Positions 57,301 through 64,000 of a stretch of 64,000 bases of DNA are shown here, in pieces (the first letter of the stretch is position 1; every line of letters starts with the position of its first letter). Origin of the DNA: Crambe crambe (lineage: Eukaryota; Porifera; Demospongiae; Poecilosclerida; Crambeidae); contig OZ004590.1 in the NCBI GenBank assembly GCA_963924555.1, positions 6,192,001-6,256,000 of the forward strand, in the 5' to 3' direction. The notes beneath the pieces are model-generated. The model made no database searches, was not told the origin of the DNA, and worked only from the letters and a program-made list of their open reading frames with translations. The translations under genes were made by a program, and so were the position numbers.

Positions 57301-60300
57301 TGGTGTGTAGTAAACACTTTCATTTTTACAGTGTAAGTTAGTAGCTATCATAATAAGTTAGTAGCTATCACAATAAGTTAGTAGCTATCACAATAAGTTA
57401 GTAGCTATCAAATAAGTTAGTAGCTATCACAATAAGTTAGTAGCTATCACAATAAGTTAGTAGCTATCACAATAAGTTAGTAGCTATCACAATAAGTTAG
57501 TAGCTATCACAATAAGTTAGTAGCTATCATAATAAGTTAGTAGCTATCACAATAAGCAATATAGGAGTTATAGTTTTGTAATTATTAGCTATTGATGATT
57601 GTGTTAATGGGTCTATACGTCTGACTGGTGGAAGTGGAAGCAATAATGGAGTAGTGGAGATCTGCCTGGATGGTGCATGGGGAACTATAACTTCCTCATC
57701 CTGGAACACACCTGATGTAGAAGTACTATGCCGCCAACTAGGATTTCCATGGGATTGTGAGTTTTATATGAGAGTAAACAGATATCAATATGCATGCCAA
57801 TCAAGTTGCAGAAGGATAATACTTAACCATTCACATTATTTAACTGTATTGCATGGATAATGGAAGCAAATAGAAGCAAGTCCCATATTAAGGAAGGGGT
57901 CAGGTATTTCAACAATTTCATAGTAGCAGTTTTCAACGGGTAAAAGGAACAGTAATCTATACACATGCACATTCGCCTACACATGCACATTCACTATATA
58001 TGCAATAATACTTGCATGCTATATGGACTAAAAATGCTATTGTGTGTACAGGAAGTCAAATAGTTCATTTCATAGGGTCTGGCTACCACAGTATTCGAAA
58101 AACTCAAAGCCAATTACCTAACTTGCTGTTTCAAGTATATTGTAATGGGAATGAAGATATCCTGCTGAACTGCAGCTACTTCAGGCGCTTATCACTCTCA
58201 TCAACTTCTACTAGTTACAATGCCTTGAACTATAGGTCCTACCGAGCAGCTGCTGTGACATGTCAAGGGAATTCCAGTCAACTTAGTCATGATGAATGCT
58301 CTTCTGGTGATGTGAGACTTGCCAATTCCTCCAACAATAACATGGAGGGAAGAGTGGAAATCTGCACCAGTGGCATGTGGGTCAGTGTTTGTGATCAGTA
58401 CTGGGGCATCCATGAAACACGAGTTTTTTGCAAACAGCTCCTTGGATACCCAATCCCAGGTATTAATTTAGTGCACAGTGAATATTAATTTTGTCCATGC
58501 ACTCATGTATAGAGGTCACAACTTATACCAACTTCGTATGGTTTGAAACATTGAATTTTTGTTTATGACATTGTGCTGGTGGTGTACAGCTATAGCTACC
58601 TATGATGGATAAGTACGACTCAGAAATCAAAAAAAAAAATCAAAGAGCCTATTATGTACCTGCAACATACAGTGAAACCTGAGAGCATAAGTCCATGCAC
58701 TCTGTTGTGTCCTGACATCACCACCTTACAGGTTCACTGTAATAACAAAAAGAGGCACTAAAATGCCCCATGAATGACAGATCCACCACTGCATGTCTAT
58801 CATAGACTATATGTGTGAATGACTGCATGTGATATTTTGTTATAGGATCATTTGAAATCAATGGAGGATTCTATGGAACAGGAAACAATCCAATTCTTCC
58901 CCAAGTCTATTGCAATAATGATTACAACACTCCAGACATAAACTCGTGTAGAATTGACTACCAACGGTCCACATCTAGATGTTATCATGGAAGAGAAGTT
59001 GGAGTTGTATGTCAAGGTAAGACCCATGCATATATGTAGAGTTGTAGCCTTAGCCCCTCAGTATGATTTTTGTTTAGAATCAGTACACACTCCACAATTC
59101 ATTTAGTGCCCAATTATGTATGAGTAGCTACATCAGTAACAATAAGGCATTATGTGTGCATGTATACTCTGTTCAGGTCCAGTCTTCCATGTCACAGTCA
59201 CTTCAAATGCAACTGGTCCAGTTCCACTTGGTAGTGTTGTTGAGTTACACTGTTCCATAAGCCCTGACCCATCAATAGGCAGACCAGTACTACCGAGGTA
59301 TAATATATGGAGAGGAAACTATGGAGGTTGGAGACCTTTTTTTACCCTCAGTCCCAACGTGACACTGACTGTTCATGTGACACACTATGAAACAAGCTAC
59401 TACTTTTGCAGTGCTTATATTAATGGTCATGTTTTGGCTGTTGGTAGGACTGTTATCAAAGGAAAAGGTATGAATGTTTGAAGCATAACAGTTATTGCTA
59501 TAATTTTTGAATAAAAATTATAGATTTATTGATCCCTGTTCTCAAAGTGTCTCCTATAGAATCGGAGGAACAGAATAACTTAACATTGAGAGTGAATATT
59601 ACTTCTGATAGTGCCAAATACTTCATGAGAAATTTGAATTGGTACTTTAATGGCAACCTAATTGGAAACTCTTCCAATACAATCATCTCCAATGGCAACA
59701 AAACATTAACCACAGCCAATAGAATTGCTGGGGAGTATGAAGCAAGATACGATGGACTGCTCCTGAACAATCCTTATGATAGTACTTGTGAGAAAATGAT
59801 TCTAAAGACCTTAAGACACCATCCTTTATTTAAACCAGTAAAGTTCCTCGTCAACACACAAGGTAAATACATATAAAGTAAAACTTAATTCTAGCTGATT
59901 ACGATACACTAACCCCCATTTATCACAGAGATGATGAATAGGAAACCTGATATCAGCATACAAGTCAATGGTGCAACAGAGAGTATTATTACTATCACAA
60001 ATGGTGATAATTTCACTCTTAAGGCTGTGGGACAACTTACAACATCAATCGAACCAAGTGAAGTTGATATAGTCTGGTACTTCAATGGCAATTTTGTAGG
60101 ATCATCAAGTCGTGTACGAAATCAAAACTTTATTTCCAGAGACTTGATACGCACTAGTTCTACCTACCATTATGCTGGAATTTATGAAGCACTGCTTATC
60201 TGGAATATGAATCAAGAATGCTCCTCTTATTACAGACAGTTGTCAAGCAACCGAGTGATTTTAGCAAGAACAAATATTGAAGTTAGTTACCATGGTGAGT

Positions 60301-61627
60301 AGTTGTTATTATACACTTCAAAACACATTATTGATGTGATATTCTTTATGCAGTGTCTCTTGATCACTCCTTCTCTGCCGATAAGAATGAACTGTTTTCA
60401 AATGAAGTAGCTCTCCTGAGGTGTTCTGCCACTATCAGGTATCCTCCACTGTCCAGTATCTCCATAGTGAAGAACAACATCACTCTTCAAATAACCACTG
60501 GTACCACTCTCTCAGTGAGAACTGGTCGAATGGGAGTGAGTACATTTGGTCTGTATTGGTGCAGAGTGAATACCACTGGAGCACCTATAATTTCACTGAA
60601 AGTGATAATAAAAGAGAAAGGTGAGCATCATAGCTTTCTATTTTTTCTTCTTCTTTCATCATTTATTATCATTATTCACAGCTCGTTTGAGGATACAGTT
60701 TCAAATGAGAGGACCTTTGGAGTGCAGAGAAGATACTGTAAGTTATAGTGTCAATATATGCAATTCTACTCTCAATAATATATCATAGGTTTTTATGGGA
60801 AGGGTTGAAGCAAGTGTTATTGCCAAGCTGAGAGAAGACTGTTCTTGCAATATAACTGCTAACGACTTACAAATGTCTTCACTGCAATGCAACAATGCCC
60901 AAACTGTTACATTCTCGACTTTGGTTGTGTTCTCCAGTGACAGTGGTGATGAAACTGCATCCACACTTACTAACAGGTTCTCTTCTCAAGTATCAGCATC
61001 AGCCGTATTCCTCAACTTGGATGGAACTGAAGCTCTTGTTACGTCTGCTTGTAGTGGTGACTGCAGCTCCAATGTTGGTGTTTATGTCGGACTCTTTATT
61101 GGTGGAGCATTTTTTTGTGCAGTTCTTATAGCACTTCTTGTTGTGGTTGCATACTTAATGTAAGTAAGTCAAAAAGAACTGACTTTATATTCAGTTAGTG
61201 AGCATTAATTGAGATACAGTCTAACAGCAGAACTAAGGTCCTAACCGCAATAAGTATAAGTCACTATCCCTTTTTAAGTTCAGGCCTAGGAATAAGCCGT
61301 GGTTCATGTACACTTGACTGTTTACCTCAATTATGTCAGCAACTCATTGATATGTATTCAGCATAAACCAATTAGCATGCTATTATGACTAGATATCGGA
61401 GGAAGTCATCTAAGAATGCAGACCCACCGAAAGTTGTTAATGTGACTACTAAGGGAGAAGTCCGTTACTCCAACCATAGTGGAGAGTTGCAAGTCAAAGA
61501 AAAACCTGCCAAGAAGAAGCCTAAAGCTCCTCCTACTAAGACTAAGCCTAAAGTGGAGCAGAGTGAAGAGCTATATGAGCCTTATGAGCTGGATGTCCAA
61601 CAAGAACTATATGAGTGTGTCGATTGA
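51361..61627 (+). CDS. SRCR-Ig receptor copy 3 (7 SRCR, 4 Ig-like, TM, tyrosine tail)
   Basis: Exons: 51361-51418, 51479-51670, 51779-51916, 53002-53163, 53292-53474, 53560-53742, 53836-54003, 54115-54279, 54336-54506, 54695-54862, 56889-57035, 57589-57756, 58076-58459, 58846-59016, 59177-59467, 59524-59862, 59929-60294, 60354-60620, 60682-60737, 60789-61159, 61393-61627 (1460 codons plus stop, in frame). Signal peptide [19 protein letters not shown]; seven SRCR domains to about residue 819, with motifs such as [18 protein letters not shown] and VCRQLG; four Ig-like domains to about 1240; a juxtamembrane region with CSC and a conserved [20 protein letters not shown], perhaps SEA-like; TM about 1354-1382 ([20 protein letters not shown]); an 78-residue tail with Lys/Pro-rich part, [14 protein letters not shown] and LYECVD. 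Acts presumably at the cell surface. Poly(A) signal at 61657-61662. Complete and apparently intact; family member name unknown to me. Confidence 0.88.
52000..52800. mobile_element. Dispersed element copy in intron 3 of copy 3
   Basis: GCAGTGAACAAACTGGCTCT, TAGGTCATATGACTCATTGA at the left and GCTCAATTGCTCACTGTCA at the right are diverged ends of the same family as 36,780-37,075. The interior shares AGCATCATCAAAAAGTAG with the same intron of copy 1 (37,262), so it is an old shared insertion. Confidence 0.45.
54926..55259. mobile_element. 334-bp hAT-like MITE with poly-G core
   Basis: Ends CAGGGGGGTAGGAA and TTTCCTATACCCCCTG are inverted; ACATA lies directly outside both (54921-54925 and 55260-55264), a 5-bp target duplication. 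A G tract of about 23 bases starts at 54,979. Same plan as 27769-27990 though different in sequence. In the intron between SRCR-5 halves of copy 3. Confidence 0.78.
55382..55673. repeat. Large near-perfect palindrome (~130-bp arms)
   Basis: AAAAAGCATTTCATGAAATG, AAGATGTAGGGATGACCACT, ATGGAAATGGGATCAATCTT and AGCCAACAATCCCTACATAT on the left are repeated in inverted order on the right, ending CACGAAATGCTTTTTC, around a spacer of about 33 bp. It can form a very stable hairpin in the pre-mRNA of copy 3. Confidence 0.92.
56203..56850. mobile_element. Composite dispersed element in copy 3 intron
   Basis: AAGGCCACATCAAATTAATT ACTTGTTTATCATCC at 56,210-56,245 is inverted at 56,562-56,598, giving a hairpin with about 315 bp between the arms. 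The adjoining 56,600-56,850, with CCAGCGATTTACCTGCTTGC, GCGGCGCGCGCGGCCGTCCG and AGAGAGTGCTACCGCACTCT, recurs inverted at 63,613-63,855. Confidence 0.75.
57040..57560. repeat. 20-bp tandem array TAAGTTAGTAGCTATCACAA
   Basis: About twenty copies of a 20-bp unit with C/T and length variants, in the intron before exon 57589-57756 of copy 3. The array is split by the MITE at 57215-57333. Confidence 0.93.
57215..57333. mobile_element. 119-bp mariner-type MITE (TA target)
   Basis: CACTGTAAAAATGAAAGTGT begins the element and its complement ends it; the interior is also largely palindromic (CAATACACACACT / AGTGTGTGTATTG). TA flanks both sides (57213-57214 and 57334-57335), and removing the element plus one TA restores the 20-bp array unit. 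The TA target and short TIR are typical of Tc1/mariner-derived MITEs. Confidence 0.88.
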
Positions 61628-61656
61628 AAAAAGAATTGTTTGTGGATTTTTATAAC

Positions 61657-61662
61657 AATAAA
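61657..61662 (+). terminator. Polyadenylation signal of copy 3
   Basis: AATAAA 30 bases after the stop codon; the same position and context (TTTTTATAACAATAAACAG) follows copy 0. Confidence 0.75.
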
Positions 61663-62887
61663 CAGTGTGTGTTACTAGAGCAGAAGAGCAGATGTTTACT
61701 CCTTATAGCTAGAGTTTATGCTTACAGTTGTGTGTATGACCTTTGAATATATTTTTCATCAGACATTACACCGTTTAGGGGTTAAGGTATGCAGTATTCC
61801 TCATGTCCAATACCCAAGACTAAAGTATAACTCCATAGTCATTGCAGTTTGGTAACAGGAATGTAGGCTGTGCATGACCTTTTTAGTCCAGACCACACTT
61901 GTTTCATTATTACACAGCAACACTGGAGTGCAAAGGTATAGCTACAGGGGGTGTGATTTTCCGGGACTTAAGAGGCATGCAACCTAATTTGCAAGTATCT
62001 GAGTGGATTATTCCTATAGAGCCTATATAGGGTGGAATGTCATATTATGGTTTAGATGCCTGGCTAAAGGGACTCCACCACTCTCCTGAGAAGTAACTTA
62101 AGGTCTGTTGAGTATTGCACACTTCATTAAGTGGTGGGTGAATACCACACAACTCTAGTCACACTATACACATAATCAAAGGCTCCATCATATAGTTCAG
62201 AATAATAATATTATTATGTGCAGTCTGTAATGTATTCAATATATTATAGTGACCACACTACTAGTCTAGGATTACCCCACATGCAGGGTGTACCATGTGC
62301 TCTGTAAACAGTGAAGTATAAACTGCATACCTTTACTCTTAAAAACTGTTTATAGGGAGAATTTGCATTATAATTCGAGTGAGCCCTAAGATTTAAAAGT
62401 GGTCAGGCCATGGCCATGGCCTGACTGGCCTGACCGGTTGCTACAGGCCTGCACACCTATAGTGTGTGTACTAGGAATCGCTCGTAAAGCGTTGTTGGGT
62501 GAGCGAAGCAATGTTGATAATTTGAAGTTATGTCCTCATGCACATACATGCAGTTTACACAATTTTTTTTATATATACATGTATTATTGGGTGTGACAGT
62601 GGGAGGGGCACATGCTAGGCCTCTCATTTCTTTCGTCCAGCCTAGTTCTTATCTCTTTCTCTGTCTCCGTTTTTCTCTTTTTAGCCTTTGGTGGCTCCAT
62701 ACTATAATAGCTAATCATCAAATTCACAAGATTAGTTTTTGCTTATCAACATTAAAATGAGTTTCTTGTCACTTAGCAATTGGTTCAGCACATGCGCAAT
62801 GATAATTTTTTGACGTACGTATATATATATATATATATCTCGAGCTCCCGTTGACATGACCAGAGAGTGGCTCGCTTCGCTCGCCAA
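61663..62887. other. 3' flank of copy 3
   Basis: Shares long stretches with the 3' flank of copy 0 (30,340-31,130) but lacks its G tract. GGCCATGGCCATGGCCTGAC at about 62,407 is palindromic. No exon recognised. Confidence 0.5.
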
Positions 62888-63396
62888 TTAGTGTGTATTG
62901 TACACCTATAGTGTGTGTATTAGTGTGCATTGTACACCTATAGTGTGTGTATTAGTGTGCATTGTACACCTATAGTGTGTGTATTAGTGTGCATTGTACA
63001 CCTATAGTGTGTATTAGTGTGCATTGTACACCTATAGTGTGTGTATTAGTGTGCATTGTACACCTATAGTGTGTGTATTAGTGTGCATTGCACACCTATA
63101 GTGTGTGTATTAGTGTGCATTGTACACCTATAGTGTGTGTATTAGTGTGCATTGTACACCTATAGTGTGTGTATTAGTGTGCATTGTACACCTATAGTGT
63201 GTGTATTAGTGTGCATTGTACACCTATAGTGTGTGTATTAGTGTGCATTGTACACCTATAGTGTGTGTATTAGTGTGCATTGTACACCTATAGTGTGTGT
63301 ATTAGTGTGCACTGTACACCTATAGTGTGTGTATTAGTGTGCATTGTACACCTATAGTGTGTGTATTAGTGTGCATTGTACACCTATAGTGTGTGC
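62888..63396. repeat. 32-bp minisatellite derived from the mariner MITE core
   Basis: About sixteen near-identical copies of TTAGTGTGCATTGTACACCT ATAGTGTGTGTA. The unit is the core of the MITE seen at 31145-31243, and the array ends in GCTTTCATTTTTACAATG, the MITE right end. The array therefore grew inside a MITE copy. Confidence 0.9.
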
Positions 63397-63612
63397 ATAT
63401 TGGGATATTTCAGTATGCATATATATTGCTTTCATTTTTACAATGCAGCCCTGTACATACTACTCTGATATTGATGTTTTATATTAATCATTATAATTAT
63501 TTCAGGTATTCTAATAAAATAAATATAACAATGTCAGTGGTGCATGCTATAAACAAGTGGCAAAAAATTTGAGCACTATAAAGTGTACCATTGATATACT
63601 ATACCCTGAATT
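63397..63612. other. Continuation of the duplicated receptor flank
   Basis: CAATGCAGCCCTGTA, ACATACTACTCTGATATTGA and ATATACTATACCCTGAAT match 31,240-31,315, the flank before the MULE. This places the window end where a further receptor copy could start. Confidence 0.65.
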
Positions 63613-63960
63613 ATCAGAGAGTGCGGTAGCACTCTCTATGTAGGGGTGACTCGGACGGCCGCGCGCGCCGCCTATAGACTAATACAAAAGTGAAATTCTA
63701 GTTCCCCCACTTAGACCTAACAAAAGCTACTGTGAATGATTATCCAGCCTACTAGAGCCTACTACAATGTGCAGACCGAGTTTCAGGACCAGGGAGCTTA
63801 CCGTTTCAGAAATACGGCAAGCAGGTAAATCGCTGGATTCTTCTTCTTCTCTATTATTATTATTATATTATCAGAGAGTGCGGTAGCACTCTCTATATAG
63901 GCTTGACACGCAAAACACCCACGCTCATTAATAATAGAGTGCGGTAGCACCTTGACACGC
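63613..63960. mobile_element. Dispersed element, inverted copy of 56.6-56.85 kb
   Basis: CAGAGAGTGCGGTAGCACTC, GGACGGCCGCGCGCGCCGCC and GCAAGCAGGTAAATCGCTGG run in the opposite orientation to 56,600-56,850 with few differences. After it come two partial end copies (GAGTGCGGTAGCAC; CTTGACACGCAAAACRCCCA) and a (TAA)n run to the window end. Confidence 0.8.
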
Positions 63961-64000
63961 AAAACGCCCACGCTCATTAATAATAATAATAATAATAATA

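Noticed and set aside
1-64000. tRNA, rRNA or other structured RNA genes
   Set aside because: I looked for cloverleaf-like and rRNA-like stretches and saw none I could support; a covariance-model scan would be needed to exclude them.

Overview
This is animal nuclear DNA: introns with GT..AG borders, metazoan gene families (AAR2, ferrochelatase, TRIM-NHL, SRCR and Ig receptors), dense MITEs, minisatellites and unusually many long G/C homopolymers. The mix of many-domain SRCR-Ig receptors, abundant TRIM-NHL copies and compact introns suggests a demosponge. That assignment is an inference; nothing here fixes the species.

1-5 kb: the 3' exons of the splicing factor AAR2 (+), then a 5'-truncated and frame-broken ferrochelatase copy (+), then a TRIM-NHL gene (-) with in-frame stops and a frameshift, best called a pseudogene. 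5-11.4 kb: intergenic repeats, a TRIM/NHL scrap, an open 42-bp (14-codon) repeat array split by a 672-bp TIR element with a perfect 9-bp target duplication, a few short exon-like segments ending in a membrane helix, and fragments of other genes. 11.4-19.4 kb: no gene recognised; AT-rich and strongly strand-biased simple repeats. 19.6-22.4 kb: a four-exon gene on the minus strand whose exons join in frame to a 615-residue, Ser/Pro-rich, basic protein of unknown function with a Cys/His core; a fragment of its core also lies near 10.3 kb. 23-28.2 kb: repeats and small TIR elements. 28.2-28.9 kb: a broken NHL domain (-).

28.9-61.7 kb: the main feature, a tandem cluster of SRCR-Ig transmembrane receptor genes on the plus strand. 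Copy 0 (28.88-30.30 kb) is a broken 3' fragment. Copy 1 (34.99-46.20 kb) can be spliced in frame to 1310 residues: signal peptide, 6 SRCR, 4 Ig-like, juxtamembrane domain, TM, short tail. Copy 2 (47.18-50.02 kb) has a signal peptide and 3 SRCR domains and no membrane anchor. A decayed relic lies at 50.5-50.9 kb. Copy 3 (51.36-61.63 kb) joins in frame to 1460 residues with 7 SRCR, 4 Ig-like, TM and a long tyrosine-bearing tail. Almost every exon is phase 1, so whole or half domains can be skipped without loss of frame. Copies 1 and 3 carry different cytoplasmic tyrosine motifs. The arrangement (tandem, diverging tails, one soluble-looking member, broken copies) is what one expects of a recognition or immune receptor family and is the best candidate here for an undescribed system. 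A broken MULE transposon with a YqaJ nuclease domain (31.37-34.93 kb) sits just before copy 1. 61.7-64 kb holds the copy 3 3' flank, a 32-bp minisatellite and dispersed repeats.
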